Positions 8,602 to 15,396 of a DNA stretch of 19,679 nt are shown one piece after another; the first letter of the stretch is position 1; each line of letters opens with the position of its first letter. The position numbers and the translations under genes were made by a program. The stretch is from an uncultured Eubacteriales bacterium (GTDB taxonomy: Bacteria; Bacillota; Clostridia; Oscillospirales; Acutalibacteraceae): positions 1 to 19,679 of the forward strand of contig CAKUMQ010000049.1 of the NCBI GenBank assembly GCA_934667845.1, given 5' to 3'. The notes under the pieces were generated by a model, which was given only the letters and a program-made list of their open reading frames with translations, did no database searches and was not told the DNA's origin.

Positions 8602-10521
8602 TCAGATGTCGAGGTTCTGGACGTATTGGGCGTTTTTCTCGATAAACTCGCGACGCGGCTCGACCTTGTCGCCCATGAGGATGGAAAATGCCTCGTCTGC
8701 GGCGGCGGCATCCTCCACCGTCACCTTCAGCACAGTGCGGAACGCGGGATCCATCGTGGTCTCCCAAAGCTGCTCGGGATCCATTTCACCGAGACCTTTA
8801 TACCGCTGGACATCGGCGTTGCCGCCCAGCTCCTGATTATAGCGGATGCGCTCCTCATCGGAGAACGCATACCGCACCTGCTTGCCTTTCCAGACCTTGA
8901 ACAGCGGCGGCTGCGCAAGATACACATGCCCCTGCTCGACGAGCGGCCGCATATAGCGGAAGAAAAACGTCAGCAAAAGCGTGCGGATGTGCGAGCCGTC
9001 GACATCGGCATCCGCCATGATGATGACCTTGCCGTAGCGCAGCTTCTGCAGGTCAAAATCCGCACCCAGCCCGCAGCCGAGCGCAATGATGATCGGGGTC
9101 AGCTTGTCGTTGCCGTACACCTTGTCGATGCGCGCCTTTTCGACGTTGAGCATCTTGCCCCACAGCGAGAGAATCGCCTGGAAATTGCGGTCGCGCCCCT
9201 GGATGGCGGAGCCGCCGGCGGAATCGCCCTCGACGATGAACAGCTCGGTGCGCTCGGCATCATTCCAGATGCAGTCCGCGAGCTTTTCGGGCATACGGGT
9301 CGAGGCGAGTCCGCTCTTTTTCCGCGCCAGCTCGCGCGCCTTCTGCGCCGCCTCGCGGACGCGGGACGCGTTGATGGATTTATCGAGAATCGCGCGCGCG
9401 ACCGAGGGGTTCTCCTCGAGATACGGCACGAGCTTCTGATTCATCAGCGCCGTGACCAACTTGCCGATCGACGTGTTGCCGAGCTTGTTTTTCGTCTGGC
9501 TCTCAAACTGCGCGTCCTCGAGCTTAACGCTGATGACCGCCGTCAGCCCCTCGCGCACGTCCTCGCCCTTCAGGTTCGCATCGTTGTCCTTGAGCAGATT
9601 GTGACGGCGGGCATAGTCGTTTAAAATACGGGTAATCGCGTTGCGGAACGCCTGATCATGCGTACCGCCGTCCACCGTGTGCATGTTGTTCGCAAACGAG
9701 AGGATATTCTCCTGATAGCTGTCGTTATACTGGAACGCCACCTCCGCCACCGATGTGTCGTCGGACAGCGTGATGTGGATGACGTCGGGATGCAGCACCT
9801 CGTGGCCGCGCACCTTGTTCATATACTCGACAAACGAGGAAATACCGCCCTCATAGCAGAAGTGATCCGACCGCACATTGTCGGGGTCGCGGCTGTCGGT
9901 CAGCGTAATCGCCAGCCCGGCGTTCAAAAACGCCTGCTCCCGCATCCGCTTCTGCAGGGTCTCATAGTCGTATTCCGTCGTGTCGGTGAAGATCTCGGGG
10001 TCGGCTTTAAAGCGGATGCGCGTGCCGTCGTGATCGGAGGTGCCGATGACCGTCAGCTCCGTGACCGGCTTGCCGCGCTCCATGCGCTGGTGATAGATCT
10101 TGCCGTCGCGGGAAATCTCCACCTCGAGCCATTCGGACAGAGCGTTTACGACCGAGGAGCCGACGCCGTGCAGACCGCCCGCAACCTTGTAGCCGCTGTC
10201 GCCGCCGAATTTGCCGCCTGCGTGCAGCACGGTCAGCACCATCGTCACGGTCGGGATGCCCATTTTGTGGTGGATCGCGACCGGGATGCCGCGCCCGTTA
10301 TCCGTGACCTGGATCACGTCGCCGGGCATAATCTCCACCTCGATATGGGTGCAGAAGCCCGCGAGCGCCTCGTCGATCGAGTTATCTACGATCTCATAGA
10401 CCAGATGATGCAGTCCGCGCGGACCGGTCGAGCCGATATACATGCCCGGCCGCTTGCGCACCGCCTCGAGTCCCTCGAGCACCTGAATTTGGTTTTCGTC
10501 ATATGTGTTTGTAACCGCCAT
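8602..10521 (-). CDS. gyrB: DNA gyrase subunit B
   Basis: 639 residues from an ATG six nucleotides after AGGAGG; an upstream extension of the open frame lacks such a site. GyrB is the ATPase subunit of gyrase. The GHKL ATP-binding fold shows EIVDNSIDEA (43-52), DNGRGIPV (74-81) and GGLHGVGSSVVNALS (115-129). The TOPRIM metal-binding motifs are EGDSAGGSA (431-439) and DADVDGSH (504-511). RYKGLGEMDPEQLWETTM (573-590) and the C-terminal NLDI are typical of Firmicutes GyrB. The stretch usually written LPGKLADC reads MPEKLADC (410-417), a mild deviation. The gene follows the SGNH hydrolase by 76 bp and is followed directly by stop-adjacent hairpins. Confidence 0.98.
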   Translation of the reverse strand: MAVTNTYDENQIQVLEGLEAVRKRPGMYIGSTGPRGLHHLVYEIVDNSIDEALAGFCTHIEVEIMPGDVIQVTDNGRGIPVAIHHKMGIPTVTMVLTVLHAGGKFGGDSGYKVAGGLHGVGSSVVNALSEWLEVEISRDGKIYHQRMERGKPVTELTVIGTSDHDGTRIRFKADPEIFTDTTEYDYETLQKRMREQAFLNAGLAITLTDSRDPDNVRSDHFCYEGGISSFVEYMNKVRGHEVLHPDVIHITLSDDTSVAEVAFQYNDSYQENILSFANNMHTVDGGTHDQAFRNAITRILNDYARRHNLLKDNDANLKGEDVREGLTAVISVKLEDAQFESQTKNKLGNTSIGKLVTALMNQKLVPYLEENPSVARAILDKSINASRVREAAQKARELARKKSGLASTRMPEKLADCIWNDAERTELFIVEGDSAGGSAIQGRDRNFQAILSLWGKMLNVEKARIDKVYGNDKLTPIIIALGCGLGADFDLQKLRYGKVIIMADADVDGSHIRTLLLTFFFRYMRPLVEQGHVYLAQPPLFKVWKGKQVRYAFSDEERIRYNQELGGNADVQRYKGLGEMDPEQLWETTMDPAFRTVLKVTVEDAAAADEAFSILMGDKVEPRREFIEKNAQYVQNLDI

Positions 10522-10544
10522 GCCGTGCCTCCTGTGCATTTTCG

Positions 10545-10562
10545 GGCGGGGCAGCCCCCGCC
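10545..10562 (-). other. GC-rich hairpin just upstream of the gyrB ribosome site
   Basis: GGCGGGG and CCCCGCC arms (7 bp, loop CAGC) lie in the 76-bp gap between the SGNH hydrolase gene and gyrB. There is no U-tract, so it is not a standard terminator. It could stabilise a processed gyrB mRNA end or modulate initiation. No promoter was recognised in the gap. Confidence 0.45.
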
Positions 10563-10597
10563 GCGTGGTCAACCGTTATCGCTATCCCCTTTTAGGG

Positions 10598-11392
10598 TCA
10601 GCGGGGAACCGTGACGTTATATGCCTGCGTGCCGATGAAGCCGGCAGCGGCAAACGCCTGCGGATTCCTGCGGATCAGCCAGTCGATATAGCTTTCGATC
10701 ATCCATGCCGTCAGCCGGTAGCCCGCCGCGTTCAAATGCCCGGACATGTAATACCGTTTGCGGTATTCCGCCGTCTGCGCGGGCGCATGGGTGAACAGGT
10801 CGATCACATAGGTGCGGTCGAAATACGCCGCCAGTTCGTGCAGAAGTGCGGCGTGCGCCGCCTTGCGCGGATCTTTGTCGCCGTCGTCCGGCATTGTGAC
10901 GAGGAAAAAGCGGGCATACGGCTGCATGGACTTGAGCCGCTGGATGATGGCACTGTACCATCCCGCAAAGGTGTCCGCATTTTTCGTCCAGTCGTCGGGG
11001 TCGATGTCGGCGGTGCTGCCGACCGTCTGGTTCTGGTTAATGATGTCGTTGACCCCGAGCGCGAGGATATACGCCTGACAGAGCTTGTCCTCGCTCCAGA
11101 AATTCTGCTCCTCGGCAAATGTGCGCATATATTCCGCCGCCGTCATGCCGCCGCGGGAGAAATTCCGCACCGTGCAGCCCGCGTCGCGCGCGATAAACTG
11201 CCCCCACGAATAGTCGAACATGTCATGGTAATTCCGGTTGCCGTTTTCGTCGAGCGATTCGAATTCACCCGAGGACAGGCTGTCGCCGATGCAGCCGATC
11301 GTGCGGAAAATGCCGACCATGCCGCCGCCCGTCACCATGCGGTCAAGCGGCTTTGACGCGGGGTCAAAGGTGATATACTCCTGAAATGTCAC
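10598..11392 (-). CDS. SGNH/GDSL-type hydrolase
   Basis: 264 residues with no signal peptide or membrane segment, so probably cytosolic. The SGNH blocks are present: block I GCIGDSLSSGE with nucleophile Ser38, block II glycines NFSRGGMT (78-84), block III ALGVNDII with Asn115, and block V around GHLNAAGY with His219. The residue three before His219, usually Asp in DxxH, is Met, so a Ser-His dyad or an Asp from elsewhere would be needed. Family members are esterases, lipases or carbohydrate deacetylases; the substrate cannot be inferred. The start is a GTG preceded by GAGAGGG. It lies 33 bp after remB, and 76 bp separate it from gyrB, so it is an addition to the ancestral dnaA-gyr operon. Confidence 0.9.
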   Translation of the reverse strand: MTFQEYITFDPASKPLDRMVTGGGMVGIFRTIGCIGDSLSSGEFESLDENGNRNYHDMFDYSWGQFIARDAGCTVRNFSRGGMTAAEYMRTFAEEQNFWSEDKLCQAYILALGVNDIINQNQTVGSTADIDPDDWTKNADTFAGWYSAIIQRLKSMQPYARFFLVTMPDDGDKDPRKAAHAALLHELAAYFDRTYVIDLFTHAPAQTAEYRKRYYMSGHLNAAGYRLTAWMIESYIDWLIRRNPQAFAAAGFIGTQAYNVTVPR

Positions 11393-11425
11393 AAAAATCC
11401 CTCTCTTTTTTACCGGCAGACGCCG

Positions 11426-11704
11426 TCATTCTTCCTCTTCGCCGTCCGGGATGAGCCGCCCGGCGCGCTTACGCAGCGTCGAGGGCGCCAACTGGGACAG
11501 ATAGACCGTTTCCGAGCCGTCCGCCTCGACGCAGACGACAAACGAACGCGGCAGCTCGTCGGTCACGCTGATGACCCGCCCGCCCTTTTCGGCATCCGCC
11601 AGAAAGCGGCGGGTGTCCTGCCCGACGGTGGTGTTGTCGGTGTCAAACACGCCGATGATGTCGCGGCTGCGCACAATGCGGTCGCGCCCGATATGCAGGA
11701 TCAC
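11426..11704 (-). CDS. remB: RemB/DUF370-family small DNA-binding regulator (YaaB)
   Basis: 92 residues. It begins MILHIGRDRIVRSRDIIGVFD, the pattern of the DUF370 family. B. subtilis RemB lies in the same position between recF and gyrB and, with RemA, belongs to the family that regulates extracellular matrix genes. Here a longer, acidic and basic tail (RKRAGRLIPDGEEEE) extends the usual ~81 residues. The start is a GTG that overlaps the recF TGA (GTGA), implying translational coupling. Whether it controls matrix genes in this organism is not visible from the sequence. Confidence 0.9.
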   Translation of the reverse strand: MILHIGRDRIVRSRDIIGVFDTDNTTVGQDTRRFLADAEKGGRVISVTDELPRSFVVCVEADGSETVYLSQLAPSTLRKRAGRLIPDGEEEE

Positions 11705-12795
11705 AGCGACCCCTCCCCGCTTTCGATTGTACCGGCGCTGACCTTAAATGCCGCGCCGCCGGTCGAGCGGACGATGGCAGCCGGGTCACAGCAGGTGATA
11801 AACACCTGCCAGCCGGTGAGATGATTCAGAATATAGTCCTGCCGCGACGGATCAAGCTCGCTCATCACGTCGTCGAGCAGCACAACGGGCGGCTCGCCCG
11901 TGACCTCGCGCAATATCGCCGCCTCGGCGAGCTTTAACGCCAGCACGACCGAGCGCTGTTGTCCCTGCGACCCGAAGCGGCGGGCGGACAGCCCGTTGAT
12001 CGCGAGCGACAGGTCGTCACGGTGGGGACCGCAGGTCGTAAACCCGGCGGCGAGGTCGTCGCCGCGATGGGCGGTCAGCGCGTCATACAGCGCCGCCGCC
12101 ACCGCCGCCGTATCTGTTTCGGGCAGCGGCGAGTCGTAGCCGACCGAAAGCTCCTCTTTGTCGCCGGACAATCCGCGATATATCGCAGACGCTGCCGGAG
12201 CGAGCCGTCGCACATAGGCGCGGCGCGCCGCAGTGACCCGGGCGCCGAGGGCGGCGACCTGCTCATCCCACGGGGCGAGCAGCGCCGCGTCGGCGTACCC
12301 GCTGCGCAAAAGCGCGTTGCGCTGGGCAAGCGCGCGGACGTATTCCGTCATTGTGCGGACATAGGCAGGCCGCAGCGGGCAGTAGGCGGCGTCGATAAAC
12401 CGCCGCCGTGCCTCGGGGCCGTCCTTGACGAGCGTTAAGTGCGCCGGCGAAAACACCACCGCGCAGAAATGCCCCGCCAGTGCGGCGGCCGTGCGCTGCG
12501 GGATGCCGTTCAGCTCCGCCTGCCGCCGTCCCGCCACCGTGATCGCCGCCTGCTGCTCCCGTTCCTCGGCAAAAAACCGCAGGGACAGCCGCGCTTCCGT
12601 GCGGGAAAAGCCGACCAGCTCGCGGTCCTTTGCGCCGCGGAAGCTGCGCCCGCCGGTGAAGAGCCAGACCGCCTCCAAAAGATTCGTCTTGCCCTGGGCG
12701 TTGTCGCCGTAGAAAATATTCACGCCCTCTTCGGGCCGCAATTTTGGCACCGAGAGGTTGCGGTAGCCGTCCGCCGTCAGGCTGATGATCCGCAT
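11701..12795 (-). CDS. recF: DNA replication and repair protein RecF
   Basis: 364 residues, the usual size. RecF is an SMC/ABC-like ATPase that, with RecO and RecR, helps load RecA at single-strand gaps. Walker A is GDNAQGKTN (30-38), the typical GPHRDDL is at 256-262, the ABC signature GSQGQQRSVVLALKLAEA is at 275-292 and Walker B VVLLDD at 304-309, followed by MSELD. It starts three bases after the upstream S4-domain gene and is coupled to remB downstream. Confidence 0.97.
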   Translation of the reverse strand: MRIISLTADGYRNLSVPKLRPEEGVNIFYGDNAQGKTNLLEAVWLFTGGRSFRGAKDRELVGFSRTEARLSLRFFAEEREQQAAITVAGRRQAELNGIPQRTAAALAGHFCAVVFSPAHLTLVKDGPEARRRFIDAAYCPLRPAYVRTMTEYVRALAQRNALLRSGYADAALLAPWDEQVAALGARVTAARRAYVRRLAPAASAIYRGLSGDKEELSVGYDSPLPETDTAAVAAALYDALTAHRGDDLAAGFTTCGPHRDDLSLAINGLSARRFGSQGQQRSVVLALKLAEAAILREVTGEPPVVLLDDVMSELDPSRQDYILNHLTGWQVFITCCDPAAIVRSTGGAAFKVSAGTIESGEGSL

Positions 12796-12798
12796 TGC

Positions 12799-13017
12799 TC
12801 AGCCGCCCGCGACGGTCACGCCGCCGCTGACGCCGTCGACCGTGACCTGATCGCCGGGCACGCATTTTTTCCCGCGCATCAGGCAGGTCTCGCCGTTTAA
12901 GCGGACATGTCCGCTCTGGATCTGCACCTTGGCCTGCCCGCCGGTCTCACAGACCCCCGCGAGCTTTAACAGCGCGTCCAAGCGGATAAACGGGGTGTCG
13001 ATCGTGATCGTCTGCAT
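12799..13017 (-). CDS. yaaA: S4-domain RNA-binding protein (YaaA/RlbA type)
   Basis: 72 residues forming a single S4-like RNA-binding fold: IRLDALLKLAGVCETGGQAK, then VRLNGE and RGKKCVPGDQVTV. This small protein is regularly found between dnaN and recF in Firmicutes; its role is linked to RNA or ribosome binding but is not well defined. A GGGAGGGG site precedes the ATG. Gaps are 17 bp from dnaN and 3 bp to recF, so it is part of the same transcript. Confidence 0.93.
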   Translation of the reverse strand: MQTITIDTPFIRLDALLKLAGVCETGGQAKVQIQSGHVRLNGETCLMRGKKCVPGDQVTVDGVSGGVTVAGG

Positions 13018-13034
13018 CGTCAGTCCCCTCCCTG

Positions 13035-14141
13035 TCAGCCGCGGGACAGCCGCACGGGAAGCACCAGAAACAGGAAGCTGTCCCCCTCGGGCGGATAGAT
13101 CTTCATCGGCGACTGGGGACCGTTCAGCTCGATCTTCAGCTCGTCGCTCTCGGAAAATTTCAGCGCGTCGGTCAAAAAGCGGCTGTTAAAGCCCATATCT
13201 TCATTTTTGCCCTCGATCTTCGCGTTAATGCGGTCGACCGCGCTGCCGAGCGGTGTTGTGCAGGAAATACGGATGGTATTGTCGCGAAATTCGCAGACGA
13301 GCGGCGATTTGACGCGGTCGTTGATGACCAGCGCGGCGCGGTCGACTGCCGCCGCCAGCTCGCGGGTGTTGACCGTGACCGTTGTGGTCGCGTCCGGCAG
13401 TATCGCCTTGCGATAGGGCATGAATTCGCCGTCGAGCAGACGGGAGATGACGGCATAGGCGCCGACTGTCAGTATCGCGTGCCGCCTGCCGACCGCAATA
13501 CCGACCGGCTCATCGCTCTCGGGCGAAAGCAGCTTTAATACCTCGTTCAGCGTCGTGCCGGGAATGACAAACTGCATCGCCTGGGCGTTTTTGAGCGGCT
13601 CGGTGCGGATCGCCAGCCGGGAACCGTCCACCGATACCAGCCGCAGGCTGTCCTCGGTCACTTCAAACAGCGTGCCCTTGTGCACCGGGCGCGCGTCGCT
13701 CTGCGCGACCGCAAACAGCGTCTGCCGGATCATGCTGTGCAGCACCTGCTGCGGCACCTCGGCGTGATCGCCGTCCTCAACGGTCGGCAGTTCGGGGTAT
13801 TCGACGGAGGAAATGCCCATGATCGTAAATTCGGTCTCGCCGGAGAGAATGACCGTGTTGAGCTTGTCGTCGACACGCACCTCGACCGTGTCCTCCGGCA
13901 GACGGCGCACGATGTCGCCGAACAGCTTGGCGGTCAGCACCAGCTCGCCCGGGGATTTGATCTGTGCGGGGATCTCGGTCGTGATACCCAGCTCCATATT
14001 GTAGCCCGCCAGAAACAGCGCGCCCGACCCCGTGCGCAAAAGGATGCCCTCCAGAGCGCCGAGGGTGGATTTTGCGCTGACGGCGCGGCTGACATTGTTG
14101 ACCGCTTCGAGAAGCTCCTGTCGGTCGCAAAGAAAATGCAT
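13035..14141 (-). CDS. dnaN: DNA polymerase III sliding clamp, beta subunit
   Basis: 368 residues, matching the family. The clamp encircles DNA and tethers the replicative polymerase and many repair proteins. The N-terminus (MHFLCDRQELLEAVNNVSRAV), the GALEGILL stretch, the central VVSGD-like segment region with EFTIMGISSVEYPELP, and the C-terminal segment ending LVLPVRLSRG identify DnaN. The site AAAGGA lies about ten nucleotides before the ATG. oriC lies immediately upstream, so its promoter, not clearly seen, should fall within or next to the origin. Confidence 0.97.
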   Translation of the reverse strand: MHFLCDRQELLEAVNNVSRAVSAKSTLGALEGILLRTGSGALFLAGYNMELGITTEIPAQIKSPGELVLTAKLFGDIVRRLPEDTVEVRVDDKLNTVILSGETEFTIMGISSVEYPELPTVEDGDHAEVPQQVLHSMIRQTLFAVAQSDARPVHKGTLFEVTEDSLRLVSVDGSRLAIRTEPLKNAQAMQFVIPGTTLNEVLKLLSPESDEPVGIAVGRRHAILTVGAYAVISRLLDGEFMPYRKAILPDATTTVTVNTRELAAAVDRAALVINDRVKSPLVCEFRDNTIRISCTTPLGSAVDRINAKIEGKNEDMGFNSRFLTDALKFSESDELKIELNGPQSPMKIYPPEGDSFLFLVLPVRLSRG

Positions 14142-14228
14142 AATCGTTCATCCTTTCGCATAGACTGATACGGGAGCCTGTTTTTCCACACCGCGCAGCG
14201 GTGCGGCTTCCGGCTTTTGTCCGATATC

Positions 14229-14287
14229 TAATCTTTCTTTCTTTTTTTTAGTAGTCGTAGTAGTAGGGGCTGTGAATTCGTGGAGAA
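14229..14287 (-). promoter_or_regulatory. DnaA-box / GC / DnaA-trio / AT-rich unwinding module
   Basis: On the minus strand, in order: two abutting DnaA-like boxes TTCTCCACG and GAATTCACA (14287-14271), GCCC (14270-14267), six triplets CTA CTA CTA CGA CTA CTA (14266-14249), then an A-rich tract AAAAAAAAGAAAGAAAGATTA (14248-14229, given here by composition). The triplet strand read 3' to 5' is GAT, the DnaA-trio described for B. subtilis. The order and direction (dnaA, boxes, GC, trios, AT-rich, dnaN) match the bacterial basal unwinding system. The proximal boxes are weak matches to the consensus. Confidence 0.8.
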
Positions 14288-14341
14288 CCGCCGCATTGTG
14301 CGCAGCGGCGGGGTTTTTCGCGCTTTTTTTCTGTGGAATCC

Positions 14342-14371
14342 CGCGTGAAGACCGGTGAAATGTTTCACGCG
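14342..14371. repeat. Inverted repeat within oriC
   Basis: CGCGTGAA and TTCACGCG flank 14 nt, and an overlapping palindrome GTGAAA-TG-TTTCAC lies inside. One arm, CGTGAAACA, equals half of the parS consensus, but the other half does not match. It may be a protein site in the origin or a simple hairpin. Confidence 0.45.
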
Positions 14372-14701
14372 CGCCGATTGTTCGACAGCATCCGACCGGA
14401 AACGGGGGAAAATGAGGAAACCGGGTGGAATATTTTGGGGAAAATCCGGCGGGTCTGACGCTGATCGCCAAAATCGCCGTTCACAGTCCCCTGTGGAGAA
14501 GCAGCGCCCGGTCTAACGGGAAATTCTGCCGTTTTCCACCGTTTCCCGCGGCTGTGGAAAAGTTCGGGGAAAATGTGAAAACGCCTTGCGGTGTGGAATA
14601 ACCGCGGGGATTTGTGGAAAAAAGTAAGGGGGGAAAAGGTATGCAGAGACCTTTTTCCCGGGTTTCCGTCAGATACTGTACCGGAAAATTTTGTGCTTCT
14701 T

Positions 14702-14752
14702 GCCTCCCCTGTGCAAGGGGAGGTGGGCGGCGGATGCCGCTCGGAGGGGTTG
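14702..14752 (+). repeat. Type C repeat next to oriC
   Basis: GCCTCCCCTGTGCAAGGGG ... CGGAGGGGTTG with an inner stem GCGGC-ggat-GCCGC. It starts the repeat block between oriC and dnaA. The pair type C then type B with about 45 bp of similar linker (CGCAAACCCTTTTGCCCC) is the same as at 181-331. Confidence 0.8.
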
Positions 14753-14799
14753 TTTTGTGACGTCAAAAAGGGGTCGCGCAAACCCTTTTGCCCCTGCCG

Positions 14800-15304
14800 T
14801 CAACCCCTCAGTCAGCCTGGCGGCTGACAGCTCCCCTTGCACAGGGGAGCCAAGGGAGAGCGCCATTTTGGCACCGTCTGCGAGCCGAGACAACTAAAGT
14901 TTCTTTTGCCTCCTTTTTTCAGGAGAGCGCATACGGCGCGGTGTCAGCCGTCAACCCCTCAGTCAGCCTGGCGGCTGACAGCTCCCCTTACACAGGGGAG
15001 CCAAGGGAGAGCACCATTTTGGCACCGTCTGCGAGCCGTGACAACTAAAGTTTCTTTTGCCTCCTTTTTTTCAGGAGAGCGCATACGGCGCGGTGTTTGC
15101 CGTCAACCCCTCAGTCAGCCTGGCGGCTGACAGCTCTCCTTACACAGGGGAGCCGAGGAGCAGCATAATTTTCGCACCGTCTGCGAGCCGTGACAACTAA
15201 AGTTTCTTTTGCCTCCTTTTTCAGGAAAGCACATACGGCGCGGTTTTTGCCGTCAACCCCTCAGTCAGCCTGGCGGCTGACAGCTCCCCTTGCACAGGGG
15301 AGCC
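14800..15304 (-). repeat. Four tandem composite repeats of about 151 bp between oriC and dnaA
   Basis: Type B repeats start at 14800, 14951, 15103 and 15253 (spacing 151, 152, 150 bp). Each is joined to the next by the same linker: a CAAGGG-type start, GCACCGTCTGCGAGCCG, CAACTAAAGTTTCTTTTGCC, a decayed hairpin CTCCTTTTTTCAGGAG and GCATACGGCGCGG. Copies differ by a few substitutions. No protein is encoded. The array lengthens the dnaA-dnaN gap to 1.25 kb. Confidence 0.92.
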
Positions 15305-15362
15305 AAGGGGCAGCATAATTTTCGTACCGCCTGTGAGCCGTGCCATTAAGGTTTTTCTTTTG

Positions 15363-15396
15363 CTTACTTTTCTTTTTTTCCAAAAAGAAAAGTAAG
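15363..15396 (-). repeat. AT-rich hairpin abutting the dnaA stop codon
   Basis: Base pairs CTTAC/GTAAG, stem completed by TTTTC.../...GAAAA, loop region TTTTTGGAAAAA. It begins at the first base after the dnaA TGA (15397-15399) and is followed on the minus strand by GCAAAAGAAAAACC. It is almost identical to the gyrB-adjacent hairpin and lacks a U-tract. Confidence 0.85.

Larger units (their letters stand above)
14182..14621. other. Probable chromosomal replication origin (oriC) with DnaA-box cluster
   Basis: Between dnaA and dnaN. Close matches to TTATCCACA in its TTTTCCACA form are present on the minus strand at 14613-14621 and 14553-14561 and on the plus strand at 14182-14190. Weaker forms on the minus strand lie at 14592-14600 (TATTCCACA), 14492-14500 (TTCTCCACA), 14332-14340 (GATTCCACA), 14279-14287 (TTCTCCACG) and 14271-14279 (GAATTCACA). 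A GTTTTCACA lies at 14574-14582 and a TTTTCCACC on the plus strand at 14532-14540. The density of boxes, the dnaA-dnaN position and the change of gene direction around it all support an origin. No copy of the exact TTATCCACA was found. Confidence 0.88.

Noticed and set aside
14361..14376. Possible parS site in oriC
   Set aside because: Only one half (CGTGAAACA on the minus strand) matches the TGTTTCACGTGAAACA consensus; the whole 16-mer has about five mismatches, and no parA/parB genes are in view.
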